Positions 38,121 through 48,402 of a stretch of 64,000 bases of DNA are shown in pieces. The translations under genes were made by a program, and so were the position numbers. The DNA is taken from NCBI RefSeq assembly GCF_902459745.1, contig NZ_CABPSJ010000001.1, positions 1,302,001-1,366,000 of the forward strand. The letters run 5' to 3'. The notes beneath the pieces were generated by a model that saw nothing but the letters and a program-made list of their open reading frames with translations, ran no database searches and was not told the origin of the DNA. Origin of the DNA: Pandoraea communis (GTDB taxonomy: Bacteria; Pseudomonadota; Gammaproteobacteria; Burkholderiales; Burkholderiaceae). Positions within the stretch are counted from its first letter, which is position 1, and each line of letters opens with the position of its first letter.

Positions 38121-39043
38121 CCGAGATAGTCCTTCAAGTAATAGTCATAGGTTTTGGCAATGCCGTCCTCGAGACTTGATTTCGCTTGCCAGCCCCAGGT
38201 GGTTTGTCTTTCGATCGACACGAGTTTCTGCTTCATACCGACCGGTTTGCTCAGATCGTGCTCGAACTTGCCCTGCCAACCGATGACCCTGGCGGCGATT
38301 TCATAATATTCATTGATGCTGAAATCATGACCCAGCCCGATGTTTGTCATCTCGGGCAGTCCCTCGAAATCGTCGAGCGCATGGAGGATTGCGTCGGCCA
38401 GATCGCCGGCGTACATGAATTCGCGCCGCGCCGTGCCATCCCCCCAGATCTCGACCGAATCCTGCTCGGAAACCTTGGCGGTGTGGACCTTGTGGATGAT
38501 GGCCGGAATCAGATGTGAATTCTGCGGTGCGAATTTGTCGAAGCGGCCGTAGAGGTTGCAGGGAATGAGCGTCTTGTAGTCGAGCCGGCTGTTTTCGCGG
38601 CGCACGTACTGGCAAAGCCGTGCGGTCACGATCTTGGCGATTGCATAGCCCTCGTTCGTCGGTTCAAGCTCGCCTTGCAGTACCATCTCCTCCGATAGCG
38701 GGTTCGCGGCATTGCGCGGATACATGCAAGAGCTTCCGAGGTTCAGTAACCGTGGCACGCCGATGGCCTTGGCGGCCATGACCACGTTGCGTCCCATGTC
38801 GAGATTCTTGACAAGAAAATCGACCGGCGCCGCAATATTTGCCTGTATGCCGCCAACCAGCCCGGCAGCGTGGATCACGACATCGGGACGGTGTTCGGCC
38901 ATATAGGCTTCAACTTTCGCGTAGTCGCACAGATCCAGCTCGCGTGAGGTTGGGGTCAGGAATACCCGTCGGCCCGCACCGGCGCGCTCGACGATATTGC
39001 GCCCGACCATGCCGCTGCCGCCCGTCAACAAGATACGCTGCAT
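38117..39043 (-). CDS. colC: GDP-colitose synthase (ColC), GDP-fucose synthase family
   Basis: A 308-residue SDR of the GDP-fucose synthase family with LLTGGSGMVGRNIVERAG, GSSCMYPRNAANPLSEE, and the catalytic NEGYAIAKIV. Adjacent colD, with which it overlaps by four bases, makes GDP-colitose synthase (5-epimerase/4-reductase) the best reading. It could instead or also make GDP-L-fucose, since Fcl and ColC are homologous and the sequence alone does not separate them with certainty. Confidence 0.8.
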   Translation of the reverse strand: MQRILLTGGSGMVGRNIVERAGAGRRVFLTPTSRELDLCDYAKVEAYMAEHRPDVVIHAAGLVGGIQANIAAPVDFLVKNLDMGRNVVMAAKAIGVPRLLNLGSSCMYPRNAANPLSEEMVLQGELEPTNEGYAIAKIVTARLCQYVRRENSRLDYKTLIPCNLYGRFDKFAPQNSHLIPAIIHKVHTAKVSEQDSVEIWGDGTARREFMYAGDLADAILHALDDFEGLPEMTNIGLGHDFSINEYYEIAARVIGWQGKFEHDLSKPVGMKQKLVSIERQTTWGWQAKSSLEDGIAKTYDYYLKDYLG

Positions 39044-39045
39044 GG

Positions 39046-40185
39046 TCAGCCTTGATAGCGCAGGGCCTTGTGGCCCGAGGCCTTGACCTGTAATTCGAAC
39101 TCCGCTTCGCGGAGATCGGACTCGGCCATTTCGCGTACCAGCTCGGCAAAGCTTGTCTGTGGCTTCCAGCCCAACTTGTCGTGTGCCTTGCTCGCGTCGC
39201 CCAGGAGCGTCTCGACTTCGGTCGGGCGGAAATAGCGTGGATCGACGGCAACGACAGCCTTGCCGATCAGCGTCTGCGCACTCTCGCCTTCGGCAGCGGT
39301 CAGAATGCCCACTTCATCGACCCCCTCGCCGTGCCATTCAAACTGAAGGCCAAGGGCATCGCCGGCGCGATTGACGAAATCGCGCACACTATGCTGCTCG
39401 CCGGTCGCGATCACGAAGTCGTCCGGAGTGTCCTGCTGCAACATCAACCACTGCATCTCGACGTAATCGCGAGCGTGACCCCAGTCACGCAAGGCGTTCA
39501 GGTTGCCAAGGAACAGCTTTTCCTGCAGGCCGAGCTTGATGCGCGCAAGTGCGCGGGTGATTTTGCGCGTGACAAACGTCTCGCCGCGGATCGGGCTTTC
39601 GTGATTGAAAAGAATGCCGTTGCAGGCATACATGCCGTAGGCTTCGCGGTAGTTCACCGTGATCCAGTAGGCATAGAGTTTGGCCACCGCATAGGGGCTG
39701 CGCGGGTAGAACGGCGTCGTTTCCTTCTGCGGTATTTCCTGCACCAGGCCGTACAGTTCGGACGTCGATGCCTGGTAGAAACGGGTCTTTTTTTCCAGGC
39801 CGAGAATCCGCATGGCTTCGAGAATTCGCAATGCGCCCAAACCATCCGAATTGGCCGTGTACTCGGGCTCTTCGAACGACACCGCGACATGGCTCTGTGC
39901 GGCGAGGTTATAGATCTCGTCCGGCTGGGTCTGCTGAATAATGCGCACGAGACTTGACGAGTCGGTCAGATCGCCATGATGCAGTATGAAGCGCGGATCC
40001 GGGACGTGAGGGTCTTGGAACAGATGGTCAATCCGGTCAGTATTGAACAGCGAAGTGCGGCGTTTGATGCCGTGCACTTCATAGCCCTTGCCAAGCAAGA
40101 ACTCGGCCAAGTACGCGCCATCCTGACCGGTAACGCCCGTAATCAGGGCAACTTTTCGTTCGCTTTTAACCATTTGTTCGTCCAT
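39046..40185 (-). CDS. gmd: GDP-mannose 4,6-dehydratase
   Basis: A 379-residue extended SDR. Signatures: [53 protein letters not shown], and the catalytic [10 protein letters not shown]. It converts GDP-mannose to GDP-4-keto-6-deoxymannose, the branch point for colitose, fucose and related sugars. I start at the ATG at 40185 (a second ATG is at 40173). The 5' end overlaps manC by about 20 bases. Confidence 0.94.
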   Translation of the reverse strand: MDEQMVKSERKVALITGVTGQDGAYLAEFLLGKGYEVHGIKRRTSLFNTDRIDHLFQDPHVPDPRFILHHGDLTDSSSLVRIIQQTQPDEIYNLAAQSHVAVSFEEPEYTANSDGLGALRILEAMRILGLEKKTRFYQASTSELYGLVQEIPQKETTPFYPRSPYAVAKLYAYWITVNYREAYGMYACNGILFNHESPIRGETFVTRKITRALARIKLGLQEKLFLGNLNALRDWGHARDYVEMQWLMLQQDTPDDFVIATGEQHSVRDFVNRAGDALGLQFEWHGEGVDEVGILTAAEGESAQTLIGKAVVAVDPRYFRPTEVETLLGDASKAHDKLGWKPQTSFAELVREMAESDLREAEFELQVKASGHKALRYQG

Positions 40186-41632
40186 AAGTATCTTCAAATC
40201 GTACGATGTCGTCCTCGCCCAGATAGCTGCCCGACTGAACCTCGATGATTTCGAGATCAAATTTGCCTGGGTTTTCAAGCCGATGGACGGTCCCCAGCGG
40301 GATATAGGTGGACTGGTTTTCCGACAGCAGGATGGTTTCGTCGCCGCGTGTCACTTTGGCCGTGCCATGCACGACGACCCAGTGCTCCGCGCGGTGATGG
40401 TGCATCTGTAGACTAAGCGATGCGCCCGGTTTCACAACAATGCGCTTGACCTGGAACCGCTGCCCGGCGTCAATGCTGTCGTACCATCCCCAAGGGCGGT
40501 GCACCTTGCGGTGGGTGTTGGCCTGGCTAAATTGCTCCACCTTGAGGCGCGACACGATATGCTTGACGTCTTGGGTGGCGTCTTTGTGGGCCACCAATAC
40601 GGCATCGGGTGTCTCAACCACGATCAGGTCGTCCACGCCAACACACGCCACCACGCAATCTTCGGCAAATATAAGATTATCGCGTGCATTGTGCATAAGC
40701 ACATCGCCTCGCGTGACGTTGCCGGCATCGTCCTTTTCGGACACCTGCCACAGAGATTCCCACGAGCCGACGTCCGACCAGCCTGCCGACAACGGGATCA
40801 CGTGGCACGGCATCTCGGCGGACTGGGCGGCCGACAGCGGTTCCATGACCGCGTAATCGACTGAGTCCGACGGACACGCCTCGAAGGCGGCAGCATCGAT
40901 GCGGCGAAAATCAACGTCCGTGCGACCTCCTTCGATGGCGGCGCGACAGGCTTCAAGCATCGTTGGCTGGAAGCGAGCCAAGGCTTGTATCCAGGCGCTC
41001 GCACGCAACACGAACAGTCCGCTGTTCCAGAGATATTCGCCGCTTTCGAGATATCGCTGTGCAGTAGCGTTGTCAGGTTTTTCGACAAATTGCGTCAGCG
41101 CCAGCGCAACACCGTCCGTCCGTCGCTGACCCGTGCGAATGTAGCCGTAACCCGTCTCGGCTCGGTCAGGCACGATACCGAAGGTCACGATCCCGCCGTC
41201 GGCGGCGAGCGGGAGTGCCGATGCCACGGCCGCCTCAAAAGCCGCCACGTTGCTGATCACATGATCGGCAGGCATTGCGAGCAGTACTGGGTCCGCATCC
41301 GATTGCATTGCGACCAAGGCGGCCAGGGTGAGCGCGGGTGCGGTATTTCGGCCAAACGGTTCGAGCACGATTTGGCTCGAGGGCTTGCCCGCCGCTAACA
41401 TCTGCTCTGCGGTAATGAAGCGATACGCCTCATTGCAAACGATGATCGGCGCTCGCAGTGCTGCGGTCTTCGACAGCCCGTCCACGCGTCGGGCCGTTTC
41501 CTGCAACATCGAGCGCTCGCACGTCAACTGCAGCAACTGCTTTGGATATTGCTCGCGTGAAAGCGGCCATAAACGCGTGCCGGATCCGCCCGAAAGAATC
41601 ACCGGCTGAAGCACTACTTCGCCAAATTCCAT
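40166..41632 (-). CDS. manC: Mannose-1-phosphate guanylyltransferase/mannose-6-phosphate isomerase
   Basis: A 488-residue bifunctional enzyme. The N-terminal nucleotidyltransferase has [19 protein letters not shown] and the FVEKPD motif; the C-terminal cupin (about residues 370-480) has the metal-binding [18 protein letters not shown]. It supplies GDP-mannose for gmd. As first gene of the leftward sugar block it is preceded by 137 bases with an A/T-rich palindrome TTTAATTAAA (41717-41726). Confidence 0.94.
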   Translation of the reverse strand: MEFGEVVLQPVILSGGSGTRLWPLSREQYPKQLLQLTCERSMLQETARRVDGLSKTAALRAPIIVCNEAYRFITAEQMLAAGKPSSQIVLEPFGRNTAPALTLAALVAMQSDADPVLLAMPADHVISNVAAFEAAVASALPLAADGGIVTFGIVPDRAETGYGYIRTGQRRTDGVALALTQFVEKPDNATAQRYLESGEYLWNSGLFVLRASAWIQALARFQPTMLEACRAAIEGGRTDVDFRRIDAAAFEACPSDSVDYAVMEPLSAAQSAEMPCHVIPLSAGWSDVGSWESLWQVSEKDDAGNVTRGDVLMHNARDNLIFAEDCVVACVGVDDLIVVETPDAVLVAHKDATQDVKHIVSRLKVEQFSQANTHRKVHRPWGWYDSIDAGQRFQVKRIVVKPGASLSLQMHHHRAEHWVVVHGTAKVTRGDETILLSENQSTYIPLGTVHRLENPGKFDLEIIEVQSGSYLGEDDIVRFEDTYGRTNG

Positions 41633-41716
41633 ACTGTTCCAATACAAATCGCGGGTTGAATGGGATGAAGAAATGCATCGTCATCCGTTGGCTTTGCGTA
41701 TGCCGAACGGCGATCG

Positions 41717-41726
41717 TTTAATTAAA
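41717..41726. promoter_or_regulatory. A/T palindrome upstream of manC
   Basis: TTTAATTAAA is a perfect 10-bp palindrome in the 137-base gap between the regulator gene and manC, about 85 bases before the manC start. It may be part of a promoter or a regulator site. Confidence 0.3.
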
Positions 41727-41769
41727 TTCGCTCCAGGGCGTCGTATGCTCGGGCGCTGGGCCTCACCGA

Positions 41770-42114
41770 TTAAGCTCTCACTTCGGCACCGAGGTCGCCG
41801 GATGCGTCGACTTCCTCTTGCAACGCATCGATTTCGCGGCGCATCGCCTCGTATTCCGCTTGCTTCCGACGTAAATAGGACAACGTCAGCTTGGCCTTGG
41901 CCTCGATGCCTGCGGGCGTCAACAAGTATGCGTACGCGCGTTTGTTTTCACTGTTGTGGAAGTTCTGTACTTTTACCCAACTCTTCCCCAGCAGGCCGCG
42001 CAAGCAGTAATTGGCCTTACCCAAGCTCACGCCGAGAACTCTGGCAAGCTCTCTTTGAGAGATGGTAGGGTTTTCGGCTAATAATCGCAGTATTCGGTAG
42101 TGAATCTCGTCCAT
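41770..42114 (-). CDS. MarR-like EPS-associated transcriptional regulator
   Basis: A 114-residue winged-helix protein: IHYRILRLLAENPTISQREL, then the recognition helix GVSLGKANYCLRGLL, the wing KVQNFHNSENKRAYAYLLT, and a coiled C-terminal helix (YLRRKQAEYEAMRREIDALQ). This is the pattern of MarR-family regulators found at exopolysaccharide loci. It lies at the divergence point of two sugar operons and shares direction with manC. Starts at ATG 42114 (TTG at 42138 is an alternative). Targets are inferred from position. Confidence 0.8.
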   Translation of the reverse strand: MDEIHYRILRLLAENPTISQRELARVLGVSLGKANYCLRGLLGKSWVKVQNFHNSENKRAYAYLLTPAGIEAKAKLTLSYLRRKQAEYEAMRREIDALQEEVDASGDLGAEVRA

Positions 42115-42573
42115 ATCCGAAGGGAAATGTAGTGGCAAGCGCCAGAAATAATCGCTTGCGACATCGGCCTCTACCTGGGGTGAGTCGAACCGCCGTCAGC
42201 GTTCAACCATTGAACTCCCGGGATTCGACCATGACTTGTCAGACGTGTCAACCGCCGGGTAAAGGACGCGCGGCAACATTGCCGTTCGTCGGCCAAAACG
42301 CGCGGTGCCGAGATGCTGAGGGTTGCGCATACGCAACGTCCCGCGATCCGAGGTGTTTTACAATCCTGCTTCGTTTGCCCGATTGATATTGCCGAACCAC
42401 CGTCCGCCGACCTATCCCGGAAGATGCGATCGATCGCCATGATGGCGATGTTGCTCTGCGCTGGTCCCATTCATAACACCGCCCGCTGAAGCCGCCGTGC
42501 GCCATCCGCTTGCTTTTCCCTTACCGTCCGACAGGCAATCCGACGACATTGGCCGGATTCGACACCGATACCT
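42115..42573. other. Divergent intergenic region of the polysaccharide locus
   Basis: About 460 bases between the regulator gene and the rightward glycosyltransferase gene, with no convincing gene. It must contain the divergent promoters. A nested palindrome at 42184-42229 is the most notable feature. Confidence 0.45.
42184..42229. promoter_or_regulatory. Nested palindrome, candidate operator
   Basis: A perfect inverted repeat GTTCAACCATTGAAC (42201-42215) sits inside a wider one (GTCGAA at 42184-42189, TTCGAC at 42224-42229) with almost the same centre. It lies about 70 bases upstream of the MarR-like gene and could be its operator. Confidence 0.45.
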
Positions 42574-43641
42574 ATGTCCAGCAAGTTGATCATCCACGCC
42601 ACGAACGTCCACCAGGGCGGTGGCCGAACATTGCTCGACGCGCTGCTCCGGCAAGCCCCTGGAGGTCCGATCACAGCGTTGCTGGACAGCCGTATGGCGC
42701 TGGCGGAAGGTGCGGTGCGAGGCATCGATATCGTGCGCGTCAAACCTACGCCGATGGCACGCCTGCGTGCCGAGCGGTGGTTGGCCGCCAATACGGGCAG
42801 CGGCGACGTCGTGCTCTGCTTTGGCAACTTGCCTCCCCTGTTCAAGCTGCGCGGCTGGGTGCGCGTCTTTCTGCAAAATCGCTACCTGATCGACGAGACC
42901 CCCTTGGACAACTTCTCGCTCAAAGACCGTTTGCGTATCTCCGTTGAGCGCAGATGGCTTTCAGGACGTATCGGTAACGTCGATGAATTCATCGTGCAGA
43001 CGCCTACCATGAAGCGGTTGCTTGACGAGAAAACGCATGGACAGCCGCTGGCGCATGTTCTGCCGTTTGTTACCGATAAGCGGCACTACTCGCGCAGCAT
43101 TGGCGCCGGCGTCACCGCTCGAACCGCTTGCCAAGGGCGTTTCGTCTACGTGTCATCAGGCGAGCCGCACAAAAACCATCGTACATTGCTACAGGCCTGG
43201 TGCCTGTTGGCCGAAGAAGGACTGTTTCCGAGCCTGCAGGTCACGCTGGACGCTACGCGATTCGCCGACTTGTGCGGCGACATCGATGCTATGCGCGCCC
43301 GCCATGGGCTTCATGTCACGAATCTCGGCCATGTGCCGCACAGCGAAGTCCGCGCATTGTACGCAGACGCTGACGCACTGATCTTCCCGTCCACGCTGGA
43401 ATCGTTTGGCTTACCATTGATCGAGGCCAGACAAGCCGGGTTGCCCGTGCTCGCTTCTGAGCTCGACTATGTTCGCGATGTGCTCGATCCCGAGGCCGCG
43501 TTCGATCCCTATTCGCCGTATTCGATAGCGCGCGCAGTCAAGCGCTTCTGCGGTAATCAAGAGCTTTCATTGCCATTGCGCGATGCCTCCGAATTTATGA
43601 ATTGCATCGTTAAAAAGGGCAAACTATCTTGCGAGTCCTGA
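42574..43641 (+). CDS. Glycosyltransferase family 1/4
   Basis: A 355-residue GT-B transferase: N-terminal IIHATNVHQGGGRTLLDALL, and a C-terminal GT-4 motif with GEPHKNHRTLLQAW, LGHVPHSEVRALYADADALIFPSTLESFGLPLIEA. The E(x7)E signature binds the sugar nucleotide. It is the first gene of the rightward block and overlaps wbuB by 13 bases. The sugar it adds is unknown; the block makes UDP-L-FucNAc. Confidence 0.84.
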   Translation: MSSKLIIHATNVHQGGGRTLLDALLRQAPGGPITALLDSRMALAEGAVRGIDIVRVKPTPMARLRAERWLAANTGSGDVVLCFGNLPPLFKLRGWVRVFLQNRYLIDETPLDNFSLKDRLRISVERRWLSGRIGNVDEFIVQTPTMKRLLDEKTHGQPLAHVLPFVTDKRHYSRSIGAGVTARTACQGRFVYVSSGEPHKNHRTLLQAWCLLAEEGLFPSLQVTLDATRFADLCGDIDAMRARHGLHVTNLGHVPHSEVRALYADADALIFPSTLESFGLPLIEARQAGLPVLASELDYVRDVLDPEAAFDPYSPYSIARAVKRFCGNQELSLPLRDASEFMNCIVKKGKLSCES

Positions 43642-44879
43642 TCGTCAGCCAGTATTTCTGGCCGGAAAATTTCCGCATCAACGACCTGGCGTCCGGGCTT
43701 CGGGAGCGGGGTCACGATGTCGAGGTCCTGACTGCCCGGCCGAATTATCCTGCGGGAAAGCTATTCAAGGGCTACGGCTGGTTCAAGCCTTGGCGGGAAA
43801 CATACGATGGCATCCCGGTTTTCCGCGTGCCGATCGTGCCCAGGTTTGAAGGTCGGGGGCGTCATCTTGCGATGAACTATCTGTCCTTTGTTGTCTCCGG
43901 ATGCCTCCTGGCGCCCTGGTTCTGCCGTGGCAAGTACGACGTCATCTTCGTCTATGGAACATCGCCGATCACGGTGGCGTTGCCCGCTATGATGTTGCGC
44001 GCTCTCAAGCGCGCCCCGATGCAATTGCAGATTCTCGATCTCTGGCCGGAAACGCTTGAAGCGATTGGCGTGACGCGATCGCGCTGGGCGGCGCGTCTGG
44101 CTGACGGACTGGTGCGCTTTATCTACCGGCATTGCGATCAAGTGCTCGTTCAATCGCGCGGGTTTGTCGAGTCCGTGGTATCCCGGGGCGTGCCTGCGGA
44201 GCGCGTCGACTACTTCCCGACGACAGCAGAGTCCCTGTTTTCGGCATCGAACGGCGACGCTGCGGGGCCACCCGTGACGGTGCCCGGTGAATTCAAAGTG
44301 ATGTTTGCCGGCAATGTCGGGGATGCGCAGGACTTCGGTACGATTCTCGATGCGGCCGCGCTCACGGCACACGAGCCACGCATCACCTGGGCCATTGTGG
44401 GCGACGGCCGCCGGTCGGCTTGGGTGGCATCGGAAGTGTCGCGCCGTGGTCTGAGCAATGTGGCGCTGCTTGGGCGGCACCCGCTAGATACGATGCCTGC
44501 CTTTTTCGCACAGGCCGACGCATTGCTGGTTACGCTCAAGCGCGACCCGGTATTCGCGCTGACGATTCCTGGCAAGTTGCAGTCCTACCTCTCGTTCGGC
44601 AAGCCGGTTGTTGCGGCGCTCGACGGCGAGGGCGCGCGCTTGGTCAAGGAGTCCGGCGCCGGGTTGGTGTGTGATGCAGGAGACGCGGAAGGCTTGGCTC
44701 GGTCGGTGCTGTCTCTCGCCGCCATGAACGAAACGCAGCGCGCTGAACTTGGCCAGAACGGCCGACGCTATTTCGGCACTCATTTCGAGCGTAACATGCT
44801 ACTTGACCGACTTTGCGGTTGGATGCATGCCTTGGCTCAAGGTGGCCGTAAAGCATCAACTGAAAATGAACGTATATAA
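43629..44879 (+). CDS. wbuB: WbuB-type L-fucosamine transferase
   Basis: A 416-residue GT4-like transferase close to WbuB: VLIVSQYFWPENFRINDLA, LTARPNYPAGKLFKGY, YGTSPITVALPAM, LQILDLWPETLEAIGV, and FAGNVGDAQDFGTILDAA. WbuB adds L-FucNAc to the lipid-linked GlcNAc-type primer; the adjacent fnlA, fnlB, fnlC genes make its donor. The start is TTG at 43629, which lies inside the upstream gene; the family N-terminus begins exactly at this codon. Confidence 0.87.
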   Translation: MRVLIVSQYFWPENFRINDLASGLRERGHDVEVLTARPNYPAGKLFKGYGWFKPWRETYDGIPVFRVPIVPRFEGRGRHLAMNYLSFVVSGCLLAPWFCRGKYDVIFVYGTSPITVALPAMMLRALKRAPMQLQILDLWPETLEAIGVTRSRWAARLADGLVRFIYRHCDQVLVQSRGFVESVVSRGVPAERVDYFPTTAESLFSASNGDAAGPPVTVPGEFKVMFAGNVGDAQDFGTILDAAALTAHEPRITWAIVGDGRRSAWVASEVSRRGLSNVALLGRHPLDTMPAFFAQADALLVTLKRDPVFALTIPGKLQSYLSFGKPVVAALDGEGARLVKESGAGLVCDAGDAEGLARSVLSLAAMNETQRAELGQNGRRYFGTHFERNMLLDRLCGWMHALAQGGRKASTENERI

Positions 44880-44880
44880 A

Positions 44881-45915
44881 ATGAGTCCCTTCAAAGATAA
44901 AACGGCCCTGATCACTGGCGGAACCGGTTCGTTCGGGCGCACCGTATGTAATTACCTGCGCGAACAAGGCTGCGGCGAAATTCGCGTGTTCAGTCGCGAC
45001 GAACTCAAGCAAGAACTCATGCGGATCGAACTGAACGACCCGCGGGTGAAGTTCTATCTTGGGGATATCCGTGATGAAGCCAGTATCGACGGCGCCATTG
45101 AGGGCGCAGACCTGGTGTTCCACGCCGCCGCACTGAAGCAAGTGCCGTCATGCGAGTTCTTCCCGATTCAAGCGGTCAAGACCAATGTTGTCGGCAGCGA
45201 GAACGTGATTCGCTCGGCGATCCGGCACGGCGTCGACAAATTGGTGTGCCTCAGCACCGACAAGGCGGTCTACCCCGTAAACGCCATGGGCATGACCAAG
45301 GCGTTGATGGAGAAGGCGGCGCTGGCCGCGTCCCGCGACAGCGGCAAGACCACGATCTCCTGCGTTCGATATGGCAATGTAATGTATTCGCGCGGTTCCG
45401 TCATTCCGCTGTTTATTCAGCAGATTCGCGATGGCAAGCCGCTGACGATTACCGACGGAGAAATGACCCGCTTCCTGTTGCCGTTGCGCGATGCGCTTGA
45501 TCTGGTGCTTTTCGCGTTTGAGCATTCGCGCTCCGGTGACATCTTCATCAAGAAGGCGCCGGCCTGTACGGTGATTGATCTCGTGACGGCGCTCAAGAAC
45601 CTGTTTGGCGCAGACAATCCGGTGGCGCAAATCGGCACGCGCCACGGCGAAAAGGTCTACGAGACGCTGGCGACCCGCGAGGAACTTGTGCGGGCGGACG
45701 ATCTTGGCGACTACTATCGCGTACCGATGGACGGCCGCGATCTCAACTACGGAAAGTTCTTTACCGAAGGTTCGGTCGTCGAGGCAAGTACCGACGACTA
45801 CCACTCGCATAACACCCGCCGTCTGACGGTGCCGGAGATCGAAACGCTCTTGCTCAGCCTGCCTGAGGTGGTGCACCAGTTGGATGCACATCGTGCCGCA
45901 AAGGGCAAGGCATGA
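44881..45915 (+). CDS. fnlA: UDP-GlcNAc C4,6-dehydratase/C5-epimerase (FnlA/WbjB)
   Basis: A 344-residue short CapD-type SDR: ALITGGTGSFGRTVCNYL, FSRDELKQELMR, FHAAALKQVPSCEF, LSTDKAVYPVNAMGMTKA (Ser-Met-Lys triad rather than Ser-Tyr-Lys). It makes UDP-2-acetamido-2,6-dideoxy-L-arabino-hexos-4-ulose, first step toward UDP-L-FucNAc. I start at ATG 44881, one base after the wbuB stop; an in-frame ATG at 44866 is also possible. It overlaps fnlB by four bases. Confidence 0.91.
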   Translation: MSPFKDKTALITGGTGSFGRTVCNYLREQGCGEIRVFSRDELKQELMRIELNDPRVKFYLGDIRDEASIDGAIEGADLVFHAAALKQVPSCEFFPIQAVKTNVVGSENVIRSAIRHGVDKLVCLSTDKAVYPVNAMGMTKALMEKAALAASRDSGKTTISCVRYGNVMYSRGSVIPLFIQQIRDGKPLTITDGEMTRFLLPLRDALDLVLFAFEHSRSGDIFIKKAPACTVIDLVTALKNLFGADNPVAQIGTRHGEKVYETLATREELVRADDLGDYYRVPMDGRDLNYGKFFTEGSVVEASTDDYHSHNTRRLTVPEIETLLLSLPEVVHQLDAHRAAKGKA

Positions 45916-47015
45916 AGACAGTCGGGATCACCGGAAGCAATGGCCTCATTGCTTGGCACCTGCGGAGCTTCCTGTCCACGGATAAGACGCTGTCGATAGT
46001 TTGCGCCGGAAGGGAAACTTTCGCGCGGACCGAATTGCTTGAGGCATTTGTCAAACGCTGTGACGTCATTGTCCATCTTGCGGGCGCGAACCGCGGCAAT
46101 GAAGCGGAAGTGACGGCGACCAATGTCGGTCTGGCAGACTCGCTCGTTGCCGCTTGCGAGGCGACGGGGGCGACGCCGTACGTCATCTATTCGAACTCGA
46201 CGCATATCTACCGTGGCACGCCGTATGGGCACTCCAAGCGAGCTGCCGCCGAGACGCTGCGCGCATGGGCGATCCGTAGCGGTGCGAAACTGACCAACCT
46301 GATTTTGCCGAACGTCTTCGGTGAGCACGGTCGGCCCTTCTACAATTCCGTCGTTGCGACCTTTTGCCACCAACTCGTCAACGGGGAGACGCCCGAGATC
46401 AAGGTCGATGCGACCTTCGACTACGTGCATTGCCATGAAGTGTCGTTGGCGATCGGCGCACTTCTTGCCGACCCCGTCGATGGTGACCAAACATTGTCTG
46501 GCCGTCCGATTTCGGTGACGCAGTTGCTGGCGTTGTTGACGAAGTTCCAGCAGCGCTATCGCGACGAAGGCGTGATCCCGGTATTGGCCGACCGCTTCGA
46601 ATTGGCGCTTTTTAACACCTACCGGTCGTATCTCTACCCGCAGCATTACCCTGTCGTGTTGCCGTTGCGCACCGATGCGCGCGGTAGTCTGTTCGAAGCC
46701 GTCAAGACCGACCGGGAAGGGCAGGCATTTCTGTCCACGACACATCCCGGCATTACCCGCGGCAACCATTTTCATTTTTTCAAGATCGAGCGCTTCCTGG
46801 TGTTGAGCGGCGAGGCAACAATCCGCTTGCGGCGTCTGTTGACCGATGATGTCACTGAATTTCGCGTGACCGGCGATTCGCCATGCTATGTCGACATGCC
46901 GACACTGCATACGCACAACATCACCAATACAGGTAGTGGGGACTTGCTGACGATGTTCTGGTCCGGCGACATTTTCGACCCGGCCAATCCCGATACCTTC
47001 GCTGAGCCCGTGTAA
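45912..47015 (+). CDS. fnlB: UDP-2-acetamido-2,6-dideoxy-hexos-4-ulose reductase (FnlB/WbjC)
   Basis: A 367-residue two-part protein: an SDR with [14 protein letters not shown] and [20 protein letters not shown] (YxxxK), then a cupin-like C-terminus with [21 protein letters not shown] and HTHNITNTG. This SDR-cupin layout is that of FnlB/WbjC (Cap5F). It epimerises at C-3 and reduces C-4 of the FnlA product to give UDP-L-PneNAc type sugar, substrate of FnlC. The last stop precedes fnlC by four bases. Confidence 0.9.
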   Translation: MKTVGITGSNGLIAWHLRSFLSTDKTLSIVCAGRETFARTELLEAFVKRCDVIVHLAGANRGNEAEVTATNVGLADSLVAACEATGATPYVIYSNSTHIYRGTPYGHSKRAAAETLRAWAIRSGAKLTNLILPNVFGEHGRPFYNSVVATFCHQLVNGETPEIKVDATFDYVHCHEVSLAIGALLADPVDGDQTLSGRPISVTQLLALLTKFQQRYRDEGVIPVLADRFELALFNTYRSYLYPQHYPVVLPLRTDARGSLFEAVKTDREGQAFLSTTHPGITRGNHFHFFKIERFLVLSGEATIRLRRLLTDDVTEFRVTGDSPCYVDMPTLHTHNITNTGSGDLLTMFWSGDIFDPANPDTFAEPV

Positions 47016-47019
47016 GACC

Positions 47020-48156
47020 ATGACCAAGCGTTTGAAAATTGTTACTGTCCTGGGTACCCGTCCGGAGATCATCCGTCTTTCGCGCGTGATCGCCGCGCTC
47101 GACCGGTACTTCGATCACGTTCTTGTCCACACGGGCCAGAACTACGACTATGAGCTGAACCAGATTTTTTTCGATGATCTGGGACTTCGGAAGCCGGATT
47201 ACTTTCTCGATGCGGTCGGCACGACCGTTGCCGAGACGATCGGCAACGTGATTGCCAAGGTGGACCCTGTCCTTGCCGAGGAGGCGCCGGACGGGGTACT
47301 CATTCTGGGCGATACGAACAGCTGTCTGGCGGCCATCTCCGCCAAGCGCAGGCATATCCCCGTGTTCCATATGGAAGCGGGTAACCGGTGTTTCGACGCG
47401 CGTGTTCCGGAAGAGACTAATCGGAAGATTGTCGACCATACGTCGGATATCAACATGCCCTACAGCGATATCGCGCGCGAATATCTGCTGCGCGAGGGCA
47501 TTTCGCCGGATCGCATCGTCAAGACTGGCAGTCCGATGTATGAGGTTCTGACGCACTACCGGCCGGCGATCGACGCTTCGACAGTACTGGCCGACCTTGC
47601 GTTGAAGGCGAATGAGTATTTTGTCGTAAGCTGCCATCGCGAAGAGAATGTCGACGCACCGGAAGAGCTTGCACAGTTGGCCGACGTACTGAATCAACTT
47701 GCTGCGCAATACGATCGGCGTGTCATCGTCTCGACGCACCCACGAACTCGCAAGCGGATCGAGGCTGCGGGCCTTACGCTGGACAATCGCGTTGAGCTCC
47801 TGAAGCCACTCGGCTTCTTTGATTACGTACATCTTCAGATGCGCGCTCGCGCAGTACTGTCCGACAGCGGAACGATTACCGAAGAGTCGTCGGTGCTCAA
47901 CTTCCCCGCCCTTAATATTCGCCAGGCGCATGAGCGTCCCGAGGGGATGGAAGAGGGTGCCGTCATGTTGACGGGTCTGCGTTGGGCGCGCGTCAAGCAG
48001 GCACTTGCGATTTTGGAAAGCCAGCCACGGGACGACCATCGTTTGCTGCGCATGGTGGCCGACTACAACGCCCCGAATGTCTCCGAGAAAGTGGCCCGCG
48101 TCATTCTGAGCTACATCGACTACATTCAACGTGTCGTTTGGCGCCAGCCGGTGTGA
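47020..48156 (+). CDS. fnlC: UDP-N-acetylglucosamine 2-epimerase-type enzyme (FnlC/WbjD)
   Basis: A 378-residue non-hydrolysing 2-epimerase: [75 protein letters not shown], and [18 protein letters not shown]. Position as third of the fnl genes indicates conversion of UDP-L-PneNAc to UDP-L-FucNAc. A WecB-like role on UDP-GlcNAc cannot be fully excluded. Confidence 0.9.
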   Translation: MTKRLKIVTVLGTRPEIIRLSRVIAALDRYFDHVLVHTGQNYDYELNQIFFDDLGLRKPDYFLDAVGTTVAETIGNVIAKVDPVLAEEAPDGVLILGDTNSCLAAISAKRRHIPVFHMEAGNRCFDARVPEETNRKIVDHTSDINMPYSDIAREYLLREGISPDRIVKTGSPMYEVLTHYRPAIDASTVLADLALKANEYFVVSCHREENVDAPEELAQLADVLNQLAAQYDRRVIVSTHPRTRKRIEAAGLTLDNRVELLKPLGFFDYVHLQMRARAVLSDSGTITEESSVLNFPALNIRQAHERPEGMEEGAVMLTGLRWARVKQALAILESQPRDDHRLLRMVADYNAPNVSEKVARVILSYIDYIQRVVWRQPV

Positions 48157-48229
48157 GCGTCTGAGTCGGGGGGGGCATAGTGTTAAACGGGCGAAGCCAT
48201 GAACGAAAGATCGCGTGCTTCGCTCGATA

Positions 48230-48294
48230 AGCGTCTGCCGGAAGCGGCGGCTTAATATGAGAATAGCGTCGCGCCGGGGAACGCCGCAGACGCT
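48230..48294. repeat. Long-spaced inverted repeat upstream of the initiating transferase
   Basis: AGCGTCTGC (48230-48238) and GCAGACGCT (48286-48294) are perfect complements 47 bases apart, in the 246-base gap before the WecA-like gene. The spacer includes TTAATATGAGAAT, a possible -10 region. It may be a promoter with flanking operator halves or an mRNA stem. Confidence 0.4.
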
Positions 48295-48402
48295 GAACGA
48301 TCGATAGGGAGCGTCGGCCGGCGTGGCGCGCAATTACCGTTTCCGACTCACGGAACATGAGCGCTGACACCCGTTACCGGCTCGATGCCTGGAAGAAGAG
48401 TG

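Noticed and set aside
42180-42230. tRNA-like fragment on the minus strand (a D-arm-like AGTTCAATGGTTGAACG and a T-loop-like GGTTCGACTC)
   Set aside because: The T-stem does not pair, no anticodon arm is present and the acceptor ends do not match. The inverted repeat explains the pattern better as an operator.
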